Notes: generated from the letters alone by a model not told the origin. Counted from the stretch's first letter, positions 18,332 to 26,519 are shown. The stretch is DNA of 64,000 bases from Tritonibacter mobilis (GCF_001681715.1 NZ_LNWY01000016.1:1-64000); one strand, 5' to 3'. Numbers and translations are program-made.

Positions 18332-18948
18332 CGGGCGTCCTCTTCGCTCAGCAGCCCTTCCTCCACCAGCCGCGCGGCCCATGTTTCCGGGTGGTCAAAC
18401 AGATGGGTTTTCCAGCCCCGCACCGCCGCTGCGGTGATGTTTTCGGGGCGATCATCTGTAAACAACAGCTCCTCGGGGCGGCGTCCGGTGCCCTGTTCCA
18501 GATGCGCATAAATCTCCGCATCCGGTTTGATGCAGCGCAGATGCGCCGACACAAAGGCCTGATCGAACTCGCGCAGGAACGGATAATGGGTCTGCGCAAT
18601 CACAAAGGTCTCTGCCCCGAAATTCGTCAGCGCATAGACCGGCACCCCCTTGGCCTTTAGCGCGCGCAGCAGCCGCACCGAATGGGGGATCTCGGGGCTG
18701 GCCATTTTGATCCAGCTGTCATGCCAATGGCGGATTTCCTCCGCCCACTCCGGGTGTTTTTCCGCCAGCCCATAGATCGTCTCGCGAAACGGATGGCCAC
18801 GATCCACATCAAGGTTCGCCCCGTGCAGATCCACCTCCTTAAAGAGCGCATGGCGACGCGGCTCTCCAATCAACGTGTCAAAGAAGCGCTCAGGCTCCCA
18901 TTCAATCAGAACACGACCAATATCAAAGACGACGGCGGTAACGGGCAT
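18328..18948 (-). CDS. HAD family hydrolase (subfamily IA)
   Basis: The N-terminal motif VVFDIGRVL supplies the nucleophile Asp. The second position is Gly instead of the usual Asp, as in YihX-like phosphatases. Motif II is ALTNFG, motif III Lys is in LRCIKPD, and motif IV is FTDDRPEN. These fit a small-molecule phosphatase of about 206 residues. It begins 15 bp after the DMT transporter stop and overlaps the next gene by four bases, so translational coupling is likely. Substrate unknown. Confidence 0.92.
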   Translation of the reverse strand: MPVTAVVFDIGRVLIEWEPERFFDTLIGEPRRHALFKEVDLHGANLDVDRGHPFRETIYGLAEKHPEWAEEIRHWHDSWIKMASPEIPHSVRLLRALKAKGVPVYALTNFGAETFVIAQTHYPFLREFDQAFVSAHLRCIKPDAEIYAHLEQGTGRRPEELLFTDDRPENITAAAVRGWKTHLFDHPETWAARLVEEGLLSEEDAR

Positions 18949-18963
18949 AAGTTCAGGGCCTTT

Positions 18964-19929
18964 CTAGCCGGAGGAACGGGGACGCGGGCGCGGCGGTGGG
19001 CCGGGCGTGCGGGTCTCACGCCAAAGAGAAACAAGCCCCGCGCCGATAATCAAGGCCGAGCCAAGCCAAACCGAAGGTTCTGGCCATTCCGCAAAAACCA
19101 GTACCCCCCAAACCACAGCCAGCGGCATGGCGACATATTCAAACGGCGCCACCAGCCCGGCCTCGCACATGCGGTAGGCCTGACCGACCAGATAGCCCCC
19201 GATGGCACCGGACACGCCGGCAACGGCAAAAATCGCCCACTCGATGCCTTCGGGCCAGGCCCAGGGTTTTAGTACCACATCCAGCACCGGCGTGCCCGTG
19301 GCCCAGCCACCATGGCCAAACACCACTCCCGCCAGCGCGCTGATCACCAAAAACGCAAATGTTGGATAAAACGACAGCGTCGCGGCCTTGTCCGACCCGC
19401 CCGCCCGCCGCGTCAGGATGTGCAGCGTCGCATAGCCGCAAGAGCCAAAAAACGGCAGCAAAGCATAGGGCTGAAAGGCATCCAACCCCGGCTTCACAAT
19501 CACCAAAATGCCGCTGAACCCCACCATGACCGCCCCCCAGCGCCACGGTCCGACGCGCTCCTTCAAAAACAGCACCGAAAGCAACGTCACGATCAGCGGT
19601 GTCGCAAAAGAGATCGCTATCGCCTCCGCCAGTGGCAAAACCGCAAGGCCCGAGAAAAAGCTGATATTGGCAAAAAGCACCGCAAGGCTGCGCATCAGAT
19701 GCAGGCGGATGTTCTGTGTGCGCAGGATCTTATAGCCCCCCTCTAGGGGGATAATGATCACAAAGAGCAGCGACAACGCCACCACAGAGCGGATGAACAC
19801 CATCTGATAGAGCGGATAGCCTTGGGAGAGGAACTTGAACGTGACATCAATGATGGAAAAGGACACCGCCGCACCGACAGCGGCAAGGATACCTAAAACA
19901 TTGGAATTTATCAGTGATATACGCATCAT
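18964..19929 (-). CDS. DMT/EamA family transporter
   Basis: Ten hydrophobic segments in two EamA repeats identify a drug/metabolite transporter superfamily permease. I start at 19929 because GGGGAG lies 5 nt ahead on the minus strand; a second ATG follows directly, and a longer frame to 19974 has no ribosome site. The 321-residue length is normal. The C-terminus is a Pro/Arg-rich cytoplasmic tail. It is the first gene of a four-gene operon with a HAD hydrolase, an ornithine-cyclodeaminase-like enzyme and an alpha/beta hydrolase, which suggests export or uptake of a small metabolite. Confidence 0.9.
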   Translation of the reverse strand: MMRISLINSNVLGILAAVGAAVSFSIIDVTFKFLSQGYPLYQMVFIRSVVALSLLFVIIIPLEGGYKILRTQNIRLHLMRSLAVLFANISFFSGLAVLPLAEAIAISFATPLIVTLLSVLFLKERVGPWRWGAVMVGFSGILVIVKPGLDAFQPYALLPFFGSCGYATLHILTRRAGGSDKAATLSFYPTFAFLVISALAGVVFGHGGWATGTPVLDVVLKPWAWPEGIEWAIFAVAGVSGAIGGYLVGQAYRMCEAGLVAPFEYVAMPLAVVWGVLVFAEWPEPSVWLGSALIIGAGLVSLWRETRTPGPPPRPRPRSSG

Positions 19930-20409
19930 GTGCACTCCCCGGAATGTTCTCGCGCAGGACTGCATTTGGGGCAATCAGAATGACACTGGGGTACAATTTT
20001 TACCCGATGTACCAATCCTGATTTCAGGCCCCCTCTTCTAACGCCAAATATCCCGGAGCGCGAGGCAGAGCCTCGCATCCCCGTTGCGCCCCAAGCGCAC
20101 GCTTGGCTTATGAAATCCTAAACCCGCAAGGCTATTCTGGCCTGGATCGCGATCATCCGCCGGACTTAAAACCTTCGGCATCAGGAACCGGCTTCCCTTT
20201 CAGGGGGAGCAGTGCAGAGATAACGTTGAGCACGCGGGGGGATATCCCCGGCCACCTCCGCCTTTGTGGCGGCGCCGCCATCTTTATCCAGACCCTTTCG
20301 CCTGACGATCCGGGCAGACTTCGAAAGATCATATGCCCAGAGCGAGCAAATCAGCACAAGCGCACCGGATGCCATGGGGCAGGCCGGATATGTGTCGTGC
20401 CGTCTTTAG
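19930..20409. other. Intergenic stretch with two short palindromes
   Basis: No convincing gene was found in these 480 bases. It should contain the promoter of the DMT operon and the 3' end of the P1 peptidase message. Two compact inverted repeats are visible: 20060-20066 with 20070-20076 (7 bp, AGA loop) and 20091-20097 with 20100-20106 (7 bp, CA centre). Open frames over the region have no ribosome site and no recognisable protein. Confidence 0.5.
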
Positions 20410-21432
20410 TCAGACCTCAGACCAGCACGGCAGAATGTCGCCCTCTGCCGGGGTCGCCTTGTAAACCGCGCGCGCAATCGCCCGTGCAAGACACAGCGAG
20501 CCTGCATGACACAGCGCCAGCATATCCGCCGCGGGATCATTGAACGGCTGCGCCCCGGTGGCCGCGGCAAAGACCAGATCCCCGTCATGTGGCCCGTGCG
20601 AGGGCAGAATGGCGCGCGCCATCCCGTCGTGGGCTGTGGTCGCCAAACGCTTAGCCTCAGCCTTTGTCAGCACCGCATCGGTGGCGACAATTGCAATGGT
20701 GGTGTTGGACCCCTCAGACGAGACCGCCTCGCCTGCAAGTGCGGCCATCGCCTCCATTTTGCGACTGCGCAGGCTGCGCCCGAGGCCCGCGCGGGGATCG
20801 GGGCCAAGCCCGCCAAACTCACCGTCGATCTCAAAAGGCGCTGCCCAGAAATGGCGCTCGCCCGGTGTGGTCACCGACCCGATCGGATTGACCACCACCA
20901 GCGCGCCGACCGTGTGGCCGCTCTCCAGCACCAGCGAGGCAGACCCAAGCCCGCCTTTCTGCATGCCCGTCAGCGCACCGGTGCCTGCGCCAATGCTGCC
21001 GAGGGCAAACTCCACGCCCGCATTGTCCAATGCCGCGCGTCCCAACGCCGGATAGGGGTTTTGCGTCCAGCCCTTATCGCCACCATTCAGCAGGTCAAAA
21101 ATGATGGCCCCGGGCGAGATTGGCACAATCGCTGGACCCAGGCGGAAACCGCGCCCCATGGCACGCAGCCCGTCTACCACGCCCGAGCAGGCATCCAGCC
21201 CAAAGGCAGAGCCGCCGGATAAAACCAGCGCATCCACCGCCTGCACGGTTTTGTCGGGCGCGAGCAAATCGGTTTCACGCGTGCCGGGCGCCCCCCCCAT
21301 CACATGCACCGCCGCTGTAAAGGGCTGATCCGCCGTCAGCACCGTGGTGCCGGACCTCAGCCGTGCATCCTGGGCATTGCCGACCTTCAGGCCAGCGACA
21401 TCGGTGATCAGATTACGGGGACCGGGTTTCAT
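20410..21432 (-). CDS. P1 family peptidase (autoprocessing N-terminal-nucleophile hydrolase)
   Basis: Members cleave themselves to expose an N-terminal Ser or Thr nucleophile. Here the site is probably in SEGSNTTIAIVATDA, before the second or first Thr, as in the actinobacterial type. Other family blocks are LSGGSAFGLDA and GGLGSASLVLESGHTVGALV. I start at 21432 (MKPGPRNLITDV); a longer frame to 21465 is possible. The length is 340 residues. It is unrelated in close sequence to the second P1 peptidase at 58317. It may act as an aminopeptidase or amidase; the substrate is unknown. Confidence 0.9.
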   Translation of the reverse strand: MKPGPRNLITDVAGLKVGNAQDARLRSGTTVLTADQPFTAAVHVMGGAPGTRETDLLAPDKTVQAVDALVLSGGSAFGLDACSGVVDGLRAMGRGFRLGPAIVPISPGAIIFDLLNGGDKGWTQNPYPALGRAALDNAGVEFALGSIGAGTGALTGMQKGGLGSASLVLESGHTVGALVVVNPIGSVTTPGERHFWAAPFEIDGEFGGLGPDPRAGLGRSLRSRKMEAMAALAGEAVSSEGSNTTIAIVATDAVLTKAEAKRLATTAHDGMARAILPSHGPHDGDLVFAAATGAQPFNDPAADMLALCHAGSLCLARAIARAVYKATPAEGDILPCWSEV

Positions 21433-21573
21433 GAGGGGCGTCCTGTCGTGATGAACGGTTATCAAGCGGAGCGCCCGTTCCGGGCGCGCAGGTTCAGCGC
21501 TGGCGCGCCGTTTGGCGTTTGGGGCAACTGTCCGCAGGTTGGCCCGCTAAACGCCCAGACGCAATTGCAAAAT

Positions 21574-21993
21574 TCAGTCGCCGTCCACCCGCCCACGCAT
21601 GGATTTCACCTCGGCGCGGGTTTTCTTGGCCTTGAGGCGGCGTTCAACACTGCCTCGGGTGGGTTTGGTGGCGATGCGGCGCTTGGGCTTTATCAAGGCG
21701 CGGCGGATCAGCTCGGCGAGGCGTTCGCGGATGATCTCGCGGTTGCGCGCCTGTGAGCGGGTCTCGTCACATTGCAGGATCAGCGCGCCGTCGTTGGTCC
21801 AGCGCCGCCCGGCAATGCGGCGCAGGCGGGTTTTGACCGGGCCGGGCAGATGCGGCGAGCGTTCTGCCTCAAAGCGCAGCTCGACAGCCGATGAAACCTT
21901 GTTGACGTTCTGCCCACCGGGGCCAGAAGCGCGCATGAAGCTTTCGGTCAGTTCCCAATCTTGCAGGGTAATATCGTCGTTTATGCGTAGCAT
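21574..21993 (-). CDS. arfB: Alternative ribosome-rescue factor ArfB
   Basis: ArfB hydrolyses peptidyl-tRNA on stalled ribosomes. The GPGGQNVNKV motif (about residues 25-34) is the catalytic GGQ loop. The C-terminal tail is strongly basic (KPKRRIATKPTRGSVERRLKAKK region), as needed to enter the empty mRNA channel. The start at 21993 (MLRINDDITL) matches the family; an upstream in-frame ATG at 22020 lies inside the adjacent palindromic repeat and is less likely. Length is 139 residues. Confidence 0.95.
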   Translation of the reverse strand: MLRINDDITLQDWELTESFMRASGPGGQNVNKVSSAVELRFEAERSPHLPGPVKTRLRRIAGRRWTNDGALILQCDETRSQARNREIIRERLAELIRRALIKPKRRIATKPTRGSVERRLKAKKTRAEVKSMRGRVDGD

Positions 21994-22004
21994 GGGCGGA
22001 CCAT

Positions 22005-22053
22005 AGAGCATGTCGCGCAAAAGTGGGAACCGGTTTTGCGCAATCAGACATGC
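22005..22053. repeat. Palindromic repeat copy 1, just upstream of arfB
   Basis: The element has an outer 7-bp inverted repeat (GCATGTC at 22008-22014 with GACATGC at 22047-22053) and an inner 8-bp one (GCGCAAAA with TTTTGCGC), around AACCGGTT-like symmetry. A second copy lies 59 bp further on. It looks like a dispersed intergenic repeat of Alphaproteobacteria; I recall similar sequences in other genomes but cannot confirm the family here. Confidence 0.75.
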
Positions 22054-22063
22054 GTCATCCAGA

Positions 22064-22100
22064 AGAGCATGTCGTGCAAAAGTGGGAACCGGTTTTGCAC
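22064..22100. repeat. Palindromic repeat copy 2
   Basis: This copy matches copy 1 over 37 bases with two differences. The two differences are at paired positions of the inner stem: C becomes T on the left (GTGCAAAA) and G becomes A on the right (TTTTGCAC), so pairing is kept. The right outer arm (GACATGC) is missing, and a run of eight C follows. Confidence 0.75.
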
Positions 22101-22231
22101 CCCCCCCGGATTAGCGCTATCAGGGAAAGTGCATCTGACGCGGGACTGTGACCCCACTCTGTCAGCACCGCATCGCTCCAGAGCGCGGGGGCACTCACAA
22201 TACACTGACCACGCACGGACCAGACACGGAA

Positions 22232-22259
22232 AAGGGCCGCTCCAGATGGCGCGGCCCTT
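22232..22259 (-). terminator. Hairpin terminator for the leftward transcript
   Basis: A 9-bp perfect stem (22232-22240 with 22251-22259) closes a 10-nt loop. Read on the minus strand it is followed by TTCC after CCCTT, giving a short U-rich end. It lies downstream of the tiny ORF at 22357-22413 and of the queuosine-precursor transporter. The rest of 22101-22356 shows nothing else convincing. Confidence 0.55.
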
Positions 22260-22356
22260 CCGAAAGTCTATGAGAGCAAAGGCAGGTTAGGGTGCTGTCA
22301 GCGCTGTATCAGCCTGTGCAGACCCAGCCGGTTGGCTGCTGCCAGAGAGGGCTGCC

Positions 22357-22413
22357 TCAGTGGCGGACCGCTCCGGTGGTTGCTGCTCCTTGCTCCAATC
22401 CCTTTCTTGACAC
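22357..22413 (-). CDS. Possible 18-codon ORF with near-perfect Shine-Dalgarno site
   Basis: On the minus strand AAAAGGAGGTGATCCA (22429-22414) precedes a GTG at 22413. The spacing from GGAGG to GTG is 7 nt. The match to the anti-Shine-Dalgarno end of 16S rRNA is unusually long. The ORF encodes MSRKGLEQGAATTGAVRH and stops at 22357. It lies 83 bp downstream of the queuosine-precursor transporter and upstream of a hairpin. I do not recognise the peptide. It could be a small protein, a leader peptide, or part of an RNA that binds ribosomes for another reason. Confidence 0.45.
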   Translation of the reverse strand: MSRKGLEQGAATTGAVRH

Positions 22414-22496
22414 TGGATCACCTCCTTTTCTCACTGTTTCTGTTGCCGTCAGGTTGGCACGGAAAAGGCAGATCACCAAATGAAATCCGCGCGAAA

Positions 22497-23129
22497 TCAC
22501 GCCTCGGTGAGGTGAGATTGCGTCAAACGCGCAACAATCAGGCGGAAGGGGATCAGCGCGATCAGCGCCAGCGACAGCTTTACCAACCAGTCGGCCACGG
22601 CCAGAGATACCCAAAGTGGTGCAACCGGGCCTGCGCCCAAAAGCGGCAGCATCTCACCGGCCCAAGAGACGTCATTTGCTGGCTCGATGAAGGTCAGCGC
22701 GCCGGAAAAGGCGATGGTGAAGAAGATCGCGGTGTCGAGCGACGAACCGATCAGCGTGGAGGCCAGCGGCGCACGCCACCATTTGCCACCGCGCAGGCTG
22801 GCAAAGATCGCCACGTCCGAAAGCTGCGCCAGCAGGAACGCCAGACCGGAGGCAATGGCGATCCGCAGGGTCACCAGCGGGCCAAACTCGCCCATGATCT
22901 GCGTGCCAATGAGCGAACAGATCACGCCGACAACAAAACCGGCCAGCACGACCTTGCGCGCGGGGCCTGCGCCATAGACGCGGTTGGTCACGTCGGTGAC
23001 GAGGAAGGCGATGGGATAGGTAAACGCGCCCCAGGTCAGCCAGTTGCCGAACAGGAATTGCACGAGGATGTTGGAGGCCACCACGACGGCAGCCATGGCG
23101 ATAACGCCAGGAAGATAGGTGCGGGTCAT
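22497..23129 (-). CDS. Queuosine precursor transporter (VUT/YhhQ family)
   Basis: The protein is a COG1738-type ECF-like carrier of about 210 residues with six hydrophobic segments. The motif WLTWGAFTYPIAFLVTDVTNRVYG near residues 30-53 is diagnostic. In E. coli the homologue YhhQ imports preQ0 and preQ1 for queuosine synthesis in tRNA. The assignment is reinforced by a preQ1-I riboswitch in its leader (23138-23168), only 9 nt ahead of the ATG. It lies downstream of the phytase-like esterase gene on the same strand but has its own 132-bp leader. Confidence 0.95.
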   Translation of the reverse strand: MTRTYLPGVIAMAAVVVASNILVQFLFGNWLTWGAFTYPIAFLVTDVTNRVYGAGPARKVVLAGFVVGVICSLIGTQIMGEFGPLVTLRIAIASGLAFLLAQLSDVAIFASLRGGKWWRAPLASTLIGSSLDTAIFFTIAFSGALTFIEPANDVSWAGEMLPLLGAGPVAPLWVSLAVADWLVKLSLALIALIPFRLIVARLTQSHLTEA

Positions 23130-23137
23130 GTATATTA

Positions 23138-23168
23138 CCGTTTTTTAGACAAGGTCGCGGAGACTTGT
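23138..23168 (-). promoter_or_regulatory. preQ1-I riboswitch
   Basis: On the minus strand the leader reads P1 ACAAG (23168-23164), a loop, P1' CTTGT (23053-offset: 23153-23149), then CTAAAAAA and CGG (23140-23138). The loop is TCT-CCG-C-GAC. CCG (23160-23158) can pair with CGG of the tail to form the P2 pseudoknot, and C at 23157 follows in the position of the preQ1-recognising cytosine. This is the H-type pseudoknot layout of class I preQ1 riboswitches, including the A-rich tail. P2' lies 9-11 nt before the ATG, so ligand binding would hide the ribosome site and reduce translation of the transporter. Confidence 0.85.
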
Positions 23169-23261
23169 GCGCCCCGGTCCGGAGCGCGAAAGATCGCTTC
23201 GTTTATGCAGATCCTAAGGCGAATGCAAGCGATTCCCCCTGTTTTTATGGGGCGATCCGCA

Positions 23262-24191
23262 TCAGGGGCGGTCCGGCAGGTCGTATTCGACCAGTTCCGT
23301 GCGCTGCACCCAAAAGAAATTGTCATCCGAAATCATGGTCGCCCGCAGCGTGCCGGATGCGGTGCGCCAGACACTGACGCCTTCGAGATTGTCGTGCATG
23401 GCGAGGGGCGTATTCAGCAACACCTCTCCACCGCTCAGACCCTGATCCGACAGATCGAAACGGCGCAGGCGGCTGCGGAACCCGATGGTGATGAATTTGC
23501 GCTCCAGCACATATAGCGCGCCATCCGGGCCGAAATCAGCGCCAACCGGCAAAAACCCATCGCCTTCGGGATAGGCGCCAAGGGCCTGCCAGCCGGAGGG
23601 GGCGGACCAGCGCCAGACGCGCGAGGTATCCGGGTCTCTGGGCGCACTTTCAGAGATGACAATCAGCCCGTCATCGTCGCGATAGGCCAGTGCCTCGAGA
23701 GAGGAGTTGATATAGAAATGTTTGAAATCGCGCGGTGTTTCAAGCTGGCGCACCTGCGCGCCGCGATACTCCAGCACCCGATGCGGGCTTTCGAACGACA
23801 CGAAATACCTGTCGCCACCGGTCAGCGCGAGGCCCTCGCTGTCCTCGACCTTATCGGCAATCGGCGCCCCATCCGCATCGCGCAGCCGGACATCTTCGGT
23901 CATCCGAACGCCCGTTATCGCTCCGTCAATGCGGGTGATCTCGCCTTTGACCATATGCGCGCGGTCGGTAATCGCGGTAAAGCGCTGGCCATCGTCACTC
24001 AGATCAATCCCCGAAAGCCCGCCAAACCATGCGGCGTCCTCCTGCCAGCGATAGCTGGAGACATAGGTCGCGCTATTGCTTTCGGCGTGGGTCACTTTCC
24101 AGACGGTGGATGCCGCCCATGCCGCCGCGCAGAGCGCGACGATCAGGGCAGCAGAAAGCGAGGCTAGTCGGACGAGAGAACGGCGGCGCAT
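23262..24191 (-). CDS. Esterase-like activity of phytase family protein
   Basis: The 309-residue protein has an N-terminal signal or anchor segment (residues 10-28) and then a beta-propeller of the phytase-like/esterase type: FGGLSGIDLSDDGQRF, DSEGLALTGGDRYFVSFE and NSSLEALAYRDDDGLIV are the typical blades. Relatives are periplasmic or membrane-attached. The enzymatic substrate is not defined; phosphate monoesters are suggested by the family name only. The start overlaps the end of mepA by 28 bp, so the two are in one operon. Confidence 0.88.
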   Translation of the reverse strand: MRRRSLVRLASLSAALIVALCAAAWAASTVWKVTHAESNSATYVSSYRWQEDAAWFGGLSGIDLSDDGQRFTAITDRAHMVKGEITRIDGAITGVRMTEDVRLRDADGAPIADKVEDSEGLALTGGDRYFVSFESPHRVLEYRGAQVRQLETPRDFKHFYINSSLEALAYRDDDGLIVISESAPRDPDTSRVWRWSAPSGWQALGAYPEGDGFLPVGADFGPDGALYVLERKFITIGFRSRLRRFDLSDQGLSGGEVLLNTPLAMHDNLEGVSVWRTASGTLRATMISDDNFFWVQRTELVEYDLPDRP

Positions 24192-25087
24192 TGTTGTGGA
24201 AGATCCGATAGGGTGTAGTCCCTGCGCGGTCTAGGCTTTGGCGCGTTCGGGTCAACCGGTTTTGGCGGCGGAGGGTTAAGGATGTTGGCCACCCACTCGC
24301 GGGCGTCATCACAGCCATCGCCGCGGGGAGGCGGATCCTGCTCGACGCACCCACGGGTGCCTTTGGGGCAATTGAGCCGCACATGGAAGTGATAGTGATG
24401 CCCCCACCATGGCCGAATTTTGCGCAGATAGCTGCGGTCCCCTTTCTCCGTGTCGCACAATTTGACCTTGGCGCCGGGGAAGACAAAGATCCGCGCGACA
24501 CGCGGGTCCGATGCAGCGGCTTTCAGAATGGCGTGGTGCTGGGCGCTCCAATTGGAGTTCACATAGGCCCCGCTGGCGCGCCGCAAGGAAATAGACGAGA
24601 TGTTTTCGCGGGCCTCGCGGCTCAGATCGAGCCGATCCGGCGGCAGCATCCAGATATCGGCATCCAGACCGATCTGGTGGCTGCGGTGCCCGGACAGCAT
24701 CGGCCCACCGCGCGGCTGGCTGATGTCACCGACATAGAGCCCCTTCCAGCCCGGCTGACGCGCGGCAAAACGGCTTAGATCCTGAATGAAATCAATGACC
24801 TCAGGATGCCCCCAATTGCGATTGCGGCTGAGGCGCATGGCCTGCCACGTGGGGCCGGTCTCGGGCAATTGCGCAGCACCGGCGACGCAGCCTTTGGAAT
24901 ACGATCCATAAGGCGCCGGGCGCTGGGCAGAGGCGGAGCGTTTCGCACCGAACAATTGCTTGGCAAGCGCGGTGGAGTTCACCGCCTTATTGGCGAATGT
25001 GGAAACCGATGTGGGCTGGCTTTTTTGTTCCGGGGCACATGCACCCAGCACAAAAGCCGCCAATGCTATCTGTATGAAAAACCTCAA
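24164..25087 (-). CDS. mepA: Penicillin-insensitive murein endopeptidase MepA
   Basis: MepA cleaves D-Ala-meso-DAP cross-links in peptidoglycan. A lipobox-like AAFVLGACAPEQ at the N-terminus suggests a lipoprotein, unlike the soluble E. coli enzyme. The LAS-type zinc ligands are visible in SGHRSHQIGLDADIW (His and Asp) and in HYHFHVRL (His). Several Cys are present, as in the family. The length is 307 residues. Its ATG overlaps the upstream MFS stop as ATGA, and its 3' end overlaps the phytase-like gene. Confidence 0.95.
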   Translation of the reverse strand: MRFFIQIALAAFVLGACAPEQKSQPTSVSTFANKAVNSTALAKQLFGAKRSASAQRPAPYGSYSKGCVAGAAQLPETGPTWQAMRLSRNRNWGHPEVIDFIQDLSRFAARQPGWKGLYVGDISQPRGGPMLSGHRSHQIGLDADIWMLPPDRLDLSREARENISSISLRRASGAYVNSNWSAQHHAILKAAASDPRVARIFVFPGAKVKLCDTEKGDRSYLRKIRPWWGHHYHFHVRLNCPKGTRGCVEQDPPPRGDGCDDAREWVANILNPPPPKPVDPNAPKPRPRRDYTLSDLPQQCAAVLSSD

Positions 25088-26469
25088 ACCTGATCTCCTT
25101 CACCATCGACCCGAGACAATAACAACAGACCAAGGGCAAAGAGCGCAATCACCGGTGTAATGCCAAGGCGCGCACTGCCCGTAAGTGTTGTCATAAGGCC
25201 GATCAACGCAGGCGCTAAAAACGCTGTGGCTCGGCCGGAAAGCCCATAAAGACCAAAGGCTTCGGTGGCGGTTTCCGGGGTTGTGTGACGCACCATCAGG
25301 GTGCGGCTGGTGGCCTGCAAGATTCCGCCGAAACCACCGATCAGCACGCCGCACGCAAAAAAGACCTGATCCGGCAGGCTCGATCCTTCTGCCAAAGCGA
25401 CGCCAAAGATCTGCGTGCGCGACATATTGACGACGATCAGGCAGACGAGGCTCAGCACCAGAATGGCCGTGATAATCACCGGTTTGGGGCCAAAGCGTTT
25501 GTCGGCAAGCCCACCCGCCCAGCTGAACAGCGCGGCAGAGATCGCGGCGATAATGCCGAAGATGCCGATCTGGGTGATCGACCAATCGAGCACCAACCCA
25601 GCATAGACGCCGCCAAACCCATAAAGCCCATTCAGCGCATCGCGATACAGCATCGAGGACACCAGATAGCTGGTGAGGCTCTTGCGATGTTTCAGCCCCT
25701 TGACGGAGGCGACCACCATCGACACCGCCCGACCAAGGCTTGCGCTGCCGCGTCGGGGACCGCGTGGGTCGCGTACCCATGCAAAATAGGGGATCATAAA
25801 GAGCGCAAACCAGATCGCCACAAAGGGCCCCACCGCGCGGGTGCCCTCGCGGGCGCTGGCGTCGAGGCCGAGAATGGGGTCAAGGCCGATCAGCGTCTTG
25901 CCGCTGTCCTGTTCGACGAACAACAACAGCATGATAAACAGCGCAATCACCCCGCCGAGGTAGCCAAAGGCGAACCCCGAGCCTGACACCTGTCCGACCT
26001 CTTCTTTGCTTCCGAGCGAGGGCAGCTGCGCATTGACAAAGATCAGCGCAAACTCCGCGCCGATAAAGCCCACGCCGAAACTAATGAGCATCCACCACAG
26101 GTTGCTGCCCGCCGGGTCCATGAACCACAGCCCCGCCGAGCCCGCCACATAGGCCACGGAAAATCCGATGATCCACGGCAGTTTGCGCCCGGCAATATCG
26201 GCCAGCGCCCCAAGGAAGGGCGCCGAGAGACCGATAATCAGCCCGGTGATCGTAAGGCAGAGCGACCAGCTCGATTGCGCCTGTGCGCGGGCGGCCTCGC
26301 CGCTCAGGCCCGAGGCAAGGAAATATTCGGTCGCGGTTGCCGCAAAGAACGGGCCAAAGACGAATGTCACCAGCAGCGTGTGATACGGCTGGCTGGCCCA
26401 GTCGAAAAACCACCAGCCCCAGATGCGTTTTCGCAGGGAAATGCCCTGTGCTGCCGAAAGGTCTGCCAT
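25084..26469 (-). CDS. MFS transporter, UMF1/Atg22-like family
   Basis: The protein begins IWGWWFFDWASQPYHTLLVTFVFGPFF, a block typical of UMF1-type permeases related to yeast Atg22, a vacuolar amino acid exporter. Around twelve hydrophobic segments follow. I start at 26469 (MADLSAAQGISL); a 7-residue longer start at 26490 exists. The length is 461 residues. It is the first gene of an operon with mepA and the phytase-like esterase. This pairing with a murein hydrolase might mean transport of a cell-wall turnover product, but that is speculation. Confidence 0.9.
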   Translation of the reverse strand: MADLSAAQGISLRKRIWGWWFFDWASQPYHTLLVTFVFGPFFAATATEYFLASGLSGEAARAQAQSSWSLCLTITGLIIGLSAPFLGALADIAGRKLPWIIGFSVAYVAGSAGLWFMDPAGSNLWWMLISFGVGFIGAEFALIFVNAQLPSLGSKEEVGQVSGSGFAFGYLGGVIALFIMLLLFVEQDSGKTLIGLDPILGLDASAREGTRAVGPFVAIWFALFMIPYFAWVRDPRGPRRGSASLGRAVSMVVASVKGLKHRKSLTSYLVSSMLYRDALNGLYGFGGVYAGLVLDWSITQIGIFGIIAAISAALFSWAGGLADKRFGPKPVIITAILVLSLVCLIVVNMSRTQIFGVALAEGSSLPDQVFFACGVLIGGFGGILQATSRTLMVRHTTPETATEAFGLYGLSGRATAFLAPALIGLMTTLTGSARLGITPVIALFALGLLLLSRVDGEGDQV

Positions 26470-26519
26470 AACTGCCCTCAAATGCCTCAATGCACTGTTT
26501 GGTCTAGCTATGGCAGGGG

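Noticed and set aside
20103-20543. 146-residue open frame in the gap before the P1 peptidase
   Set aside because: No ribosome site, no recognisable protein, and it runs into the peptidase gene on the other strand.
22043-22290. Possible attachment site or mobile element around the palindromic repeats
   Set aside because: No integrase, transposase or tRNA gene is near, and the two copies are intergenic and only 59 bp apart.
22414-22429. Plus-strand match to the 3' end of 16S rRNA
   Set aside because: No other rRNA sequence is nearby; the match is the complement of a strong Shine-Dalgarno site on the minus strand.
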